Shown: positions 7,460 through 15,350 of the stretch, piece by piece
Layout of the letters: each line of letters begins with the position of its first letter
Numbering within the stretch: position 1 is the first letter of the stretch
Origin: Chlamydiota bacterium
GTDB taxonomy: Bacteria > Chlamydiota > Chlamydiia > Chlamydiales > SM23-39
Reading direction: 5' to 3'
Length of the DNA stretch: 33,062 bases
Assembly: GCA_021772165.1 (NCBI GenBank)
Contig: JAJFMM010000149.1
Span: 1-33,062, forward strand
Position numbers and translations under genes: made by a program
The notes under the pieces: model-generated
The model's database searches: none
What the model saw: only the letters and a program-made list of their open reading frames with translations
What the model was told of the DNA's origin: nothing

Positions 7460-8779
7460 ATGCGCTCCCACAGATTTAAACACCCCAAAGAGCTCTATGT
7501 TCTGGCACTCTCGGAACTTTGCGAGAGATTTGCTTTCTGGGGAGTTGGCTTCATGCTGGTTCTCTATCTCGTAGGATATTACCAATTTGAAGATGCAAAG
7601 GCTACTTCGATTTATGGTATTTTTACCGGCTGCGCTACTTTTCTTCCTCTCATCGGTGGATTTGTCGCTGATCGCTGGAACTACCAGGCCCCTCTTTTGC
7701 TAGGCGCTCTCATCAACGCCTGCGGCTGCTTCATGCTCGCCATCGGCTCCTATTCCCTGCTCGTCCCTTCACTAGCTATCATCGCCTGCGGCTATGGCCT
7801 TTTCACTCCTAGCATCCTGACCATTTTAGGCCACACGTACCGCAATAAACCGGAACTGCGCGAGGCGGGCTTTTCTATCTACTATGCTTCCATCAATGTG
7901 GGTGTTTTCCTGGCGCTGATCTCTCTTGGCTTCATCGCTCAGGAATATAGCTGGAATGCCGCGTTTGCAACAGCCGGTGTTGTGCAGATCATCGGTCTTC
8001 TGCCAATTCTCTGGTATCTCTCCAAGCATAAAGACACAAATCTGGAGTTGAAGAAGATCCAAAAAGAGAGACGTGTAGATAAGAAATCTCTCACGAAAAT
8101 CGAGAAGGAGCGCGTAGGTGTTATTTTAGCCTTAAGTCTTTTCTCCATCGTCTTCTGGATCGCTTACAACCAGGCTTTCTCTTCCATGTCGCTCTTTTCA
8201 AAGAACTACACCGATCGTTTCTTCTTCGGCTGGGAAGTGCCGCCGAGCTGGATCCTGTCGAGTGAAGCGTTCTTTCTCATTCTTCTCGCTCCAATTTTAG
8301 CGATTCTCTATGCCTATCTGCAAAAAAAGAAGCTCGATCCCTCCCCTTCCATGAAGACAGCGCTCAGTCTTTTTGTGATGGCTGCGAGTTTCGGCGTGAT
8401 GATGCTAGGATCCTCTGCGATTCCAATGTTCGCTAGATCGGCTTCCATCAACCCAGGCTTTCCAATCTTTGCGTTCTTGCTCATGGCGATCGCTGAGATG
8501 CTCTTGGCTCCGATCGGTCTCTCTATAGTGACCAAGCTCTCCCCTCGCCACCTGACAGCCTTTTTCGTAGGCTTCTGGTACCTCTGCGTAGGCATTGCCT
8601 TCTACATCGGTGGTGTTCTGGCTGGTTTGATGGAGAAGCTCGCAAAGCTCGAGGATTTCTTCGGGATCTTTGTGATCCTTACAGTGATTCCTGCTCTGGT
8701 ACTCTTTTTCCTCGCGAAGAAGTTCACAAAAATGTCTCATGCAAATGTGAAAGTCCCGCCTGTCGAGCCGGGGTTATAA
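7460..8779 (+). CDS. POT family proton-dependent oligopeptide transporter
   Basis: The 439-aa polytopic inner-membrane protein belongs to the POT/PTR2 branch of the major facilitator superfamily, which imports di- and tripeptides with protons. Near the start it has the family pattern ELCERFAFWG (the ExxERF proton-coupling motif, residues 15-24). GGFVADRWNYQAPLLLG (about 67-83) is the PTR2 loop motif. About 12-14 hydrophobic segments are visible, with a charged central loop around residues 190-215. A strong Shine-Dalgarno AGGAGG sits three bases before the ATG at 7460, unusually close. Peptide uptake would suit an intracellular bacterium. Its stop lies inside a 6-base overlap with the convergent pseudouridine synthase gene. 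Confidence 0.93.
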   Translation: MRSHRFKHPKELYVLALSELCERFAFWGVGFMLVLYLVGYYQFEDAKATSIYGIFTGCATFLPLIGGFVADRWNYQAPLLLGALINACGCFMLAIGSYSLLVPSLAIIACGYGLFTPSILTILGHTYRNKPELREAGFSIYYASINVGVFLALISLGFIAQEYSWNAAFATAGVVQIIGLLPILWYLSKHKDTNLELKKIQKERRVDKKSLTKIEKERVGVILALSLFSIVFWIAYNQAFSSMSLFSKNYTDRFFFGWEVPPSWILSSEAFFLILLAPILAILYAYLQKKKLDPSPSMKTALSLFVMAASFGVMMLGSSAIPMFARSASINPGFPIFAFLLMAIAEMLLAPIGLSIVTKLSPRHLTAFFVGFWYLCVGIAFYIGGVLAGLMEKLAKLEDFFGIFVILTVIPALVLFFLAKKFTKMSHANVKVPPVEPGL

Positions 8780-9601
8780 GTGTGTCGAGATATCTGTGGG
8801 TAGCGGCGCTTCAAAGAGGAGCTGTCTGCCCTTCCATGAAAACTGCAGGCGGCTCGCATGCAGGAGTGGTCTTGCTGCAATGAGGCTGGAGCGGAAATGC
8901 GAGGCATACTGCCGGTCGATTAGAATGGGGTGGCCCATCTCTGAGAGATGCACGCGTATCTGGTGTGTGCGTCCTGTCTTAGGCTTGATTGAGAGAAGGG
9001 ACGCTTGTGTGCTCAGCGCAGTGCGCAGCTCCCAGGAACTTTCCGCATAGAGTCCGGTACCTACTGGATTCGATCCCCAGATCGTCTGTCCCTCAAAGCT
9101 GCTTTTTTTGATGAAGTGGCTGCGGATGATGCCTGAGCTTTTCTTAGGAATGCCGTCGACGAGAGCGAGGTACTCTTTTTCAACAGCTCTCTCTTCAAAC
9201 AGGTTTTGCAGCTCTTTGGCAACAGCGGGGCTCTTGCCAAAGAGAAGTACGCCTGTCGTGTCTTTATCGAGTCTGTGCGCCAGCCAGACGCGCTTTTTTA
9301 ACGCCTTTTGAAAGAAGGCATCGCTGCAAACAGAGCGGACTGGCTTATTGAGAACGAGGAGCTCTTCATCTTCAAAGAGTGTGGTATAGATCGGTTTGTC
9401 TTGGGCAATGGCTGCCCATTCGATCAGATCGCCCTTTTCTAGCTGCGCAGACGCAAAGCGCTCGACGCGGCCATTAACGCGGCAGCCGTTAGATTCTAGA
9501 GAGCGTTTGAGTGCACGTGCAGAACCAGACGGATCGATGCGCTCTTTAAGCGCATCGATCAGTCGGGATCTTCGAGAAAGACGCCAGGACAATTTGGTCA
9601 T
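8774..9601 (-). CDS. RluA-family pseudouridine synthase with S4 domain
   Basis: A 275-aa RNA pseudouridine synthase. An S4 RNA-binding domain (RSRLIDALKERI to LEKGDLIEW) occupies about residues 10-70. The catalytic domain carries the RluA signature HRLDKDTTGVLLFGK with the catalytic Asp (about residue 124) and the second conserved motif KPKTGRTHQIRVHL near 228. I place the start at the ATG at 9601 because it overlaps the pepA stop as ATGA, typical of translational coupling; a longer in-frame extension to 9721 lies wholly within pepA. The target site (RluC/RluD-like or other) cannot be fixed from sequence alone. Confidence 0.92.
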   Translation of the reverse strand: MTKLSWRLSRRSRLIDALKERIDPSGSARALKRSLESNGCRVNGRVERFASAQLEKGDLIEWAAIAQDKPIYTTLFEDEELLVLNKPVRSVCSDAFFQKALKKRVWLAHRLDKDTTGVLLFGKSPAVAKELQNLFEERAVEKEYLALVDGIPKKSSGIIRSHFIKKSSFEGQTIWGSNPVGTGLYAESSWELRTALSTQASLLSIKPKTGRTHQIRVHLSEMGHPILIDRQYASHFRSSLIAARPLLHASRLQFSWKGRQLLFEAPLPTDISTHL

Positions 9602-11073
9602 TTCTGGCGGCGTTCGAGAAAATCGACGAGAAGGCGAAGACCAAAGCCGGTCGCCTTCGTGGTGTTGTAGTGTTTGTTTTTTTTGCGATAGCAGGTTCCT
9701 GCGATATCGAGGTGTGCCCAAGGCACTGATCCGGCAAACTCCTGCAAAAAGAGCGCGGCTGTAATCGAAGAGGCTGTTCTTCCTGCGGAATTGACCATGT
9801 CGGCCACATCCGATTTCAGCATCTCTTTGTATTCAACAGGTATCGGCATGCGCCAAAGCGCCTCTGTCACTGCATCTGATGCTGTCATGAGATCGCCTGC
9901 TAAGGCATCATTGTTACAGAAAAGCCCCGAAATCTCTTCGCCCAGCGCAATGACAATGGCGCCGGTTAGCGTCGCTACGTCGATCATCGCTGTCGGCTTC
10001 AGATGCTCTACGGCATAAGCTAACCCATCGGCTAAAACGAGTCTGCCTTCTGCATCGGTATTGGTGATCTCAACTGTTTTGCCGTTCATCGCTCGATACA
10101 CATCGCCAATTTTGTAGCTGTTTGCATCGATCGAGTTCTCCGATGTCGGCACGACCGCTGTTACATTGACCTTTAGATTGAGCGCGGCTGCTGTTTGTAC
10201 GGCTCCCAGGACTGTGGCTGCACCGCCCATGTCGCACTTCATATCCAGCATGCCATCTGTGGGCTTCAGGCTTAAGCCTCCCGAATCGTAGGTAATGCCT
10301 TTGCCGACGAGGACAACATGTTCCTCGGACTTAGGGTCACCTTTGTAGGAGAGCACGATGAGGTAAGGTTCTTGAGATGAGCCGCGATTGACAGCTAGGA
10401 GCAGACCCATTTTCTCTTTTTCGAGCTGCTTTCTCTCCAAGAGGGTGAGCTTCAGGCTGCGCGAGCGCTTTTCTAAGCTCTTGGCTGTCTCTGCCAACAT
10501 CTGCGGCGTGACATCATCGGCATTGCCGTTGATCAGCTCACGCACGAGATAGACGCCGCTGGCGATCGTATACCACTTCTTCAGAGCTTCCTCTTCCGAC
10601 TGATCGAGGCCAAGAAAGGTCACCTCTTCTAGCAGCACGCAAGGATTGTCTTTAATCGAATCGCCTTTCAGGTGTGTAAAGGCGTAGTTTGTAAGGAAGA
10701 TTCCCTCTGCAACACCGCGTAAAAGCTCATCCCGCTTCATCTCCGATTTGGGAAACAGCAGGCAGAGGCTCTTCACTTTTTTTGCTTGGGCCATGCGAGC
10801 GGCTGCCGAATAAGCGCGTCTGAGCACTTCGGCATTGACCTTCTCTTTTTTGCCTAAGCCAAGGAGAAGAATCCTTCCCTTTGTGCTGTAGGCAAGTAGC
10901 TTTTCGCCAACTTTGCCTTTAAAGTCGCCACTCGAAAGGGGCGCTTCAATGGAATCTTTCCAAAGAGAGTGATCTGCAGCAGGCTCAGCGCCTTCCCAAA
11001 AAGGAAGAACGAGAAATTCACAGCCGTCGCCGCATTTCGCTAGCTCCGGCTGACAAGTGATTTGCAATGCCAT
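9598..11073 (-). CDS. pepA: Leucyl aminopeptidase (M17, cytosol aminopeptidase)
   Basis: A 491-aa M17 metallo-aminopeptidase that removes N-terminal residues from peptides in the cytoplasm. The C-terminal catalytic domain shows the metal-binding stretch GKGITYDSGGLSLKP near residue 257 and the family signature NTDAEGRLVLADGL near 338, with the preceding MKCDMGGA. Length is normal for the family. It begins four bases after the ssb stop, the same ssb-pepA order known in Chlamydia, and its own stop overlaps the next start as ATGA. ssb, pepA and the pseudouridine synthase therefore form one operon. Together with the POT transporter it could supply amino acids from imported peptides (inference). 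Confidence 0.97.
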   Translation of the reverse strand: MALQITCQPELAKCGDGCEFLVLPFWEGAEPAADHSLWKDSIEAPLSSGDFKGKVGEKLLAYSTKGRILLLGLGKKEKVNAEVLRRAYSAAARMAQAKKVKSLCLLFPKSEMKRDELLRGVAEGIFLTNYAFTHLKGDSIKDNPCVLLEEVTFLGLDQSEEEALKKWYTIASGVYLVRELINGNADDVTPQMLAETAKSLEKRSRSLKLTLLERKQLEKEKMGLLLAVNRGSSQEPYLIVLSYKGDPKSEEHVVLVGKGITYDSGGLSLKPTDGMLDMKCDMGGAATVLGAVQTAAALNLKVNVTAVVPTSENSIDANSYKIGDVYRAMNGKTVEITNTDAEGRLVLADGLAYAVEHLKPTAMIDVATLTGAIVIALGEEISGLFCNNDALAGDLMTASDAVTEALWRMPIPVEYKEMLKSDVADMVNSAGRTASSITAALFLQEFAGSVPWAHLDIAGTCYRKKNKHYNTTKATGFGLRLLVDFLERRQK

Positions 11074-11076
11074 AGG

Positions 11077-11592
11077 CTAAAACGGTATCTCGTCGTCGTA
11101 GGTTCCACCGGCGGGCTTTGGTGCCGCTGGAGCTGCTGGAGCTGCGTAAGGGTTGTAACCGCCGCCTGTAGCCGCACCCTGAAAACCTGAAGGAGCTGCG
11201 GCTGGCGCGGCTGGAGCTTCTTGGTGAGAGTACGCCTGAGGACCTGCTTGCGCTTGCGTATCTTGCTGCGCGCGGTCGCTTTTTCCAAATGGGCTAAACT
11301 GAATGTGTGTCGCAGTAATGTTCATGGAAATTTGTGGTTTTCCATCGCGGTCTGTGAAGATCTCCGGCTTTTGCAGATCACCGAAGACAATGACAGCAGA
11401 TCCTTTTTTCAAAAAAGAGATCATCTTATCATATTGTTCGCCCCAGATGGATACTCGCCACCAGATTGTGTCATCAGCATTCGCTTTTCTGACATGTGTT
11501 GCGATACGAAGAGTTGTTACCTTTTTTCCCGATGAAGTAAAGCGTACTTCTGGATCAGCACCTAGGTGCCCAGCAATAGTGATATGGTTCAC
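11077..11592 (-). CDS. ssb: Single-stranded DNA-binding protein
   Basis: A 171-aa SSB. Residues 1-105 form the OB fold (NHITIAGHLGADPEVRF, WWRVSIWG, GDLQKPEIFTDRDGKP). An Ala/Pro/Gly/Gln-rich flexible linker follows. The C-terminus ends in DDEIPF, the acidic tip that recruits replication and repair partners. The start is a GTG at 11592 preceded by a GGTGGA ribosome binding site at good spacing. A promoter in the 3' end of lgt (11621-11649) should drive ssb-pepA-rluA-like as an operon. Confidence 0.97.
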   Translation of the reverse strand: MNHITIAGHLGADPEVRFTSSGKKVTTLRIATHVRKANADDTIWWRVSIWGEQYDKMISFLKKGSAVIVFGDLQKPEIFTDRDGKPQISMNITATHIQFSPFGKSDRAQQDTQAQAGPQAYSHQEAPAAPAAAPSGFQGAATGGGYNPYAAPAAPAAPKPAGGTYDDEIPF

Positions 11593-11620
11593 AAATCCAC
11601 CCCATTTCTTTTTTTAAACC

Positions 11621-11649
11621 ATTATCCCCTCTATGGACTATCGGGTCAA
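11621..11649 (-). promoter_or_regulatory. Sigma-70-type promoter for the ssb-pepA operon
   Basis: On the minus strand TTGACC (11649-11644), a 17-base spacer and GATAAT (11626-11621) each match consensus at 5 of 6 positions. The -35 box lies inside the last codons of lgt, and the predicted start near 11614 leaves a short leader before the GTG of ssb. Confidence 0.65.
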
Positions 11650-12690
11650 GGCGGATTTTTTGGAACGGGCACGAATTAAAAGAAAGATTCCCAATGCGAT
11701 AAAGGGGACGCTGAGCCATTGGCCCGTCACTCCGAAGGAGGCATCCACGAGCCTGCTCTGCTCATCTTTGATGAATTCAACGAAGAATCGGAAGGCAAAG
11801 ACCAGAATTAAAAATAATCCTATTAACCAGCCTTGCGCCTGCAGTCTCTTTGGCTGATAGGAAAAACGCCACAAGAGGAAAAAAACCGCAAAATAGAAGA
11901 GTCCCTCATAGATCTGCACCGGATGGCGAGGGGTGGGATAGCTCCCATCTGCCGGATGACCAAATAAAACGGCCCAAGGCACGTTTGTCGGAGTACCTAA
12001 AATTTCTTGATTCACGAAGTTGCCCAGGCGGATAAAACCTGCGGCAAGAGCCGTTGGAATGGAGACGAAATCGAGGAGGCGCAGCCAGGTCAGTCCTGGA
12101 TCCTGCTGCTTGGACCAGCGAGTAAGGATCCAGATTGCGAGAAGGATGGCCAAGGCAGCACCATGGCTCGCCAGCCCACCTTCTCGAATTCGCAGAAGCT
12201 CCAGAGGATCGCGTAGGTATTCAGAGGGCTTCTCGTAGAAAAGAAAATGGCCGAGCCGCGCTCCGAGCACCGTCGCGACGATCACGTAGATCGTGATCTT
12301 GTCTGTGACTTGTAGTGCTTTTTTCTTTAAATTCTGAACAGAATCGCCCAGCTTCTCTTCCCAGCAGAGTCTCGCAACAGCAGAGTCGGGATCGGGGCAT
12401 CGGCTATGCTTTGCATCTTTTTCGAACTCATCGATTTTCTTTTTTGCGATACCGCTACAAGCCCTTTTCCTATCGAGGACGAGCGTGCGTAGATCCACTT
12501 CACCTAGAATCTCGCTTTTCTCAAATTCAGGATGCTGTAGGAAGTAGCGAAATAAAATGTCCTTGAAAAGAGGAAAGCCGATGGCGAATCCTAGAGCAAA
12601 AAGCAGACCATACCACTTGATTGGCCAGTTCAAGACCGGGATAGTGAATAGGTCTGGGTCAGGATTCCAATAAATCATATGCAACAGCAT
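11638..12690 (-). CDS. lgt: Prolipoprotein diacylglyceryl transferase with extra N-terminal insertion
   Basis: Lgt transfers diacylglycerol from phosphatidylglycerol to the lipobox cysteine of prolipoproteins in the inner membrane. Family landmarks are WYGLLFALGF after the N-terminus, GGLASHGAA (His region), GFIRLGNFVNQEILG (the Lgt signature with the essential Arg/Asn), PRHPVQIYEGLFY and FRFFVEFIKDEQ. At 350 aa it is longer than the usual 260-290. The excess is a charged, Cys-containing insert of about 75 residues between the first transmembrane segment and the next (about residues 47-122). The start may be 12690 or the second ATG at 12678; neither has a clear Shine-Dalgarno. The gene diverges from rlmH with almost no spacer. 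Confidence 0.95.
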   Translation of the reverse strand: MLLHMIYWNPDPDLFTIPVLNWPIKWYGLLFALGFAIGFPLFKDILFRYFLQHPEFEKSEILGEVDLRTLVLDRKRACSGIAKKKIDEFEKDAKHSRCPDPDSAVARLCWEEKLGDSVQNLKKKALQVTDKITIYVIVATVLGARLGHFLFYEKPSEYLRDPLELLRIREGGLASHGAALAILLAIWILTRWSKQQDPGLTWLRLLDFVSIPTALAAGFIRLGNFVNQEILGTPTNVPWAVLFGHPADGSYPTPRHPVQIYEGLFYFAVFFLLWRFSYQPKRLQAQGWLIGLFLILVFAFRFFVEFIKDEQSRLVDASFGVTGQWLSVPFIALGIFLLIRARSKKSALTR

Positions 12691-12699
12691 GGGGAAAAA

Positions 12700-13125
12700 A
12701 TGTTAAAAGTCAAAGTGATCACTGTCGGAAAATGCAAAGAATCTTGGCTTCAAGAGGCTCTGGCTGAATATGAGAAGCGCTTACAAAAAACGCTCGAACT
12801 CTCCTGGATTGAGGCAAAGAATGACGCGCAACTCGAAGCTCTTTTGCTGTTAGAGCCTTTTATCGCTCTCGATCCAAAAGGAGAACTGCTAGAGAGTCCT
12901 GCTCTTAGCAAGAAACTGATGCATCTTTTTGAAGAAAAAGGATCCAGGTTAACGTTTGCCATCGGAGGTCCTGACGGATTTACTCCAAAACTTTTGCAAA
13001 AGGCTCTCTGGCGCTGGAGTCTATCCCCCCTGACCTTTACACATCAGGCGACCCGCTTGATTCTCACAGAGCAGCTCTACCGCTCGCTAGAGATTGCAAA
13101 GGGATCGCCCTATCATAAGGAATGA
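12700..13125 (+). CDS. rlmH: 23S rRNA (pseudouridine-1915-N3)-methyltransferase
   Basis: A 141-aa SPOUT methyltransferase that methylates pseudouridine 1915 in helix 69 of 23S rRNA. It starts MLKVKVITVGK, in line with the family N-terminus, and carries the knot motif FAIGGPDGF near residue 88. It ends in the conserved GSPYHKE. I chose ATG 12700 over 12679 because it gives the family N-terminus and has GGGG a few bases upstream. It is divergent from lgt. Its stop is followed three bases later by the large palindrome at 13129. Confidence 0.95.
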   Translation: MLKVKVITVGKCKESWLQEALAEYEKRLQKTLELSWIEAKNDAQLEALLLLEPFIALDPKGELLESPALSKKLMHLFEEKGSRLTFAIGGPDGFTPKLLQKALWRWSLSPLTFTHQATRLILTEQLYRSLEIAKGSPYHKE

Positions 13126-13128
13126 TTG

Positions 13129-13298
13129 GAGACTGTCGTTGATTTAAGCTTCTGTCGATTTTGAGGTTCTTTTGAGCCGATTTTTGACGTTTTTTGCAGG
13201 GGTAATATCGACAAGGGTATATTACCCCTGCAAAAAACGTTAAAAAGCGGCCAAAATAATCCACAAAATCGACGGAGCCTTAATTCAACGACAGTCTC
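13129..13298. repeat. 170-bp near-perfect palindrome between convergent genes
   Basis: Arms of 80 bases (13129-13208 and 13219-13298) flank a 10-base loop. By hand, 68 of 80 positions pair with no gaps, and the inner 22 pairs (13187-13208 with 13219-13240) and the outer 13 are perfect. It occupies essentially the whole gap between the rlmH stop and the stop of the minus-strand gene at 13299. It may act as a bidirectional terminator, but its length is well beyond an ordinary terminator and fits a palindromic or MITE-like element. Confidence 0.9.
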
Positions 13299-13736
13299 TT
13301 AGACCTTATATTTGAAGTAGAGAATCGCACCGCTAATCAGTGCAGATCCGATCGCTACATCGATCGCTCCACGTAAATCGAGAGCAATGGGCAAGAAGTT
13401 CATGGACATGCCCAGCAGCATCATCGATCCGATCAAGATCCAATAGGACGGAGCGTAGATCTTGCCAATAGAAAGGGGCATTGGCAGTGCAGCGATGCGA
13501 CCGGCCACTCTGGTTACCGTCTTTCTCAAAACAAACTGACCTTTTAGAAAGCCTACAAGAAGTCCCGCCGAAATCAAAATGGCAGCGCCTCGCTCTGAGG
13601 TGGCAAAAAATGAGGAGATCCCACTTGGCTCAAAAGCTCCGTAAGAAACGTATTTTAAGCCTTTAAAAAACAGCCAGGTTCCGATTGCAAACCACACAAA
13701 ACCTGTTAATCGAATACAAAAACGGTGAGTAATCAT
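13299..13736 (-). CDS. Small inner-membrane protein, function unknown
   Basis: A 145-aa protein with four likely transmembrane segments (about residues 8-27, 47-63, 95-115 and 122-141) joined by short basic loops. I do not recognise a family. Its place near acpS and trxB resembles a small membrane protein gene next to acpS in Chlamydia, but I cannot confirm homology. The start at 13736 is consistent with the hydrophobic N-terminus. The stop directly abuts the 170-bp palindrome. Confidence 0.75.
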   Translation of the reverse strand: MITHRFCIRLTGFVWFAIGTWLFFKGLKYVSYGAFEPSGISSFFATSERGAAILISAGLLVGFLKGQFVLRKTVTRVAGRIAALPMPLSIGKIYAPSYWILIGSMMLLGMSMNFLPIALDLRGAIDVAIGSALISGAILYFKYKV

Positions 13737-13778
13737 GGCACGAGAGTCTAGTCATTTAAAATCAATTTTGCAACACAA

Positions 13779-13807
13779 TCGACAAAAAAAAGCTTCCCCT
13801 CTACAAT
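13779..13807 (+). promoter_or_regulatory. Sigma-70-type promoter for the PIN-TRAM gene and acpS
   Basis: TCGACA (13779-13784), a 17-base spacer and TACAAT (13802-13807) each match consensus at 5 of 6 positions. Transcription would start near 13814, giving a leader of about 47 bases. An eight-codon ATG frame begins at 13815, almost at the predicted start site. Confidence 0.6.
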
Positions 13808-13860
13808 TCGCTCAATGGAAGAACTTCAAGATCTTTTCTAACGTCTAATCATAGGGAAAT

Positions 13861-14943
13861 ATGAACCTCGCACTAGCCTTTACACGTCTATTATTTGTCA
13901 TACTTAGCATCTTTTTCATCACCACTTACATGATTGCCGGATCCGGTGGCTATACGCTCAGCAACCTACTCACAGGTGCAGGAATGGGACTCGTTCTTGG
14001 CCTTGCCCTGATCGGCTTTGACCTTTTATTTAAACGCTTTAATCTCCGCTCTTTCAACATTGCCATCATCGGTATTTTCATCGGCTTTCTGATGGGAGAA
14101 GCTCTAGTGCTTGTTCTCAAGGCGATCCTCGAAATCTCATCTGCTTCGATTCACATGAACCCCAAGGGTTTGGAAATCATCCAAATCGTTCTCTTCCTCT
14201 TCGGTGTCTATCTAGGTACGATCATGACGCTTCGCGCAGCTGATGAAATTTACGTTAGCATCCCTTTTGTGAAATTCAGCCCTCAAGCTCAGAAGAAAAA
14301 AGACCTCGTTCTCGACACCTCTGTCCTCGGTGACGCGCGTATCATCGATCTCGCCTCCTCCGGACTCGTTGACCATCACCTCGTCCTACCTCGCTTCTTG
14401 CTCAAAGAGCTCTATGCACAATCAGAAGTGGGCGATGAGATGGCAAGGAACAAAGCAAGGCGCTCTCTGGAAGTTGTGAAGAAGCTAGAGCATACGCAAG
14501 ATCTAGAAATGCGCTACAACGACACTGACTTTCCTGAAGTGAAAGATCCGATGAGCAAACTGGTGCGCCTCGCACGCCTCCTCGATGCAAACATTTTGAC
14601 AGCGGACATCAGCCGCGTTCAGATTTCTGCGATTGAGGGAATCCGCATCATCAACATTCACTCCCTCTCAAACTCTCTGAAGCCTCTGATGCAGGCGGGT
14701 GAGAAAATCAAGATCAAGATCCAGCGCTACGGGAAAGAGCCTCGTCAAGGCGTCGGTTACTTGGAAGACGGCACAATGGTCGTCGTCAACGGCGGTGGAG
14801 CCTTCATCGGCGAAACGATCGATGCGCTTGTGCTTTCCGTCAAACACACTTCTTCAGGAAGAATGATCTTCTGCAACGCCATGGACGAAGAAGGCGGTAA
14901 CGGCAACACCTATAACGGCTACGACACACAGCATGACGACTGA
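13861..14943 (+). CDS. Membrane-anchored PIN and TRAM domain protein (YacL-like)
   Basis: A 360-aa protein with four transmembrane segments in residues 1-125, then a PIN-type ribonuclease-like domain from about 148. That domain has the acidic motif VLDTSVLGD and a second acidic cluster at LDANILTADISRV near 240. A C-terminal TRAM RNA-binding domain covers about 275-335 (QGVGYLEDGTMVVVNGG). This is the YacL/PRAT architecture also present in pathogenic Chlamydia. PIN domains cleave RNA, but the substrate of this family is unknown. The ATG at 13861 follows an AGGG five bases upstream. Its 3' end overlaps acpS by 11 bases, so the two are probably co-translated. Confidence 0.9.
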   Translation: MNLALAFTRLLFVILSIFFITTYMIAGSGGYTLSNLLTGAGMGLVLGLALIGFDLLFKRFNLRSFNIAIIGIFIGFLMGEALVLVLKAILEISSASIHMNPKGLEIIQIVLFLFGVYLGTIMTLRAADEIYVSIPFVKFSPQAQKKKDLVLDTSVLGDARIIDLASSGLVDHHLVLPRFLLKELYAQSEVGDEMARNKARRSLEVVKKLEHTQDLEMRYNDTDFPEVKDPMSKLVRLARLLDANILTADISRVQISAIEGIRIINIHSLSNSLKPLMQAGEKIKIKIQRYGKEPRQGVGYLEDGTMVVVNGGGAFIGETIDALVLSVKHTSSGRMIFCNAMDEEGGNGNTYNGYDTQHDD

Positions 14944-15316
14944 TTCAGCCTCTCCTAGAGGGCTTGGAAACGATATCATCGAGATAAAGAGGATGGGCAA
15001 GAGCATTGAGCGCCACGGCTTGCACTTCCTCAATCGTCTTTTCACGCAACGAGAACAGGATTACTGCTACAAGTACCAAGATCCTGTTCCTCATTTTGCG
15101 GGCCGCTTTGCGGCAAAAGAGGCGATCGTCAAGGCGCTCGGCACAGGATTCGGCGCTCATGTCCAGTGGCATGAGATCGAAATCATCAACGATGATCTAG
15201 GCAAGCCCATTGCCACTTTTTCAGAAACTCTTATGAAACGTTTTGATCGGCCGAATATCTTGATTTCCATTAGCCACTGCAATGAATATGCCACTGCAGT
15301 AGCTCTCTGGTTCTAA
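14933..15316 (+). CDS. acpS: Holo-[acyl-carrier-protein] synthase
   Basis: A 127-aa AcpS that transfers the 4'-phosphopantetheine arm from CoA to the serine of acyl carrier protein. It carries the two family motifs GNDIIEIKRM (Mg2+-binding Asp near residue 13) and FAAKEAIVKALGTG (near residue 59). Length is typical. Its substrate AcpP is encoded at 23.7 kb in this same window. The ATG overlaps the end of the PIN-TRAM gene. It converges with the outer-membrane-like gene, 34 bases away. Confidence 0.95.
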   Translation: MTTDSASPRGLGNDIIEIKRMGKSIERHGLHFLNRLFTQREQDYCYKYQDPVPHFAGRFAAKEAIVKALGTGFGAHVQWHEIEIINDDLGKPIATFSETLMKRFDRPNILISISHCNEYATAVALWF

Positions 15317-15350
15317 TGATTTACTTGTTCTCGCGTCATCGCGGTATCTA

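Noticed and set aside
8314..8740. Minus-strand open frames of 93 and 111 codons inside the POT transporter gene
   Set aside because: They are antisense shadows of a strongly conserved transporter and show no family motif or ribosome binding site.
9602..9721. N-terminal extension of the pseudouridine synthase by 40 residues
   Set aside because: The extension lies entirely within pepA, has no ribosome binding site and no family similarity; the ATG at 9601 overlaps the pepA stop as ATGA.
13129..13298. An insertion sequence or transposase at the palindrome
   Set aside because: No open frame lies in it and no target-site duplication is visible; it is only an inverted repeat.
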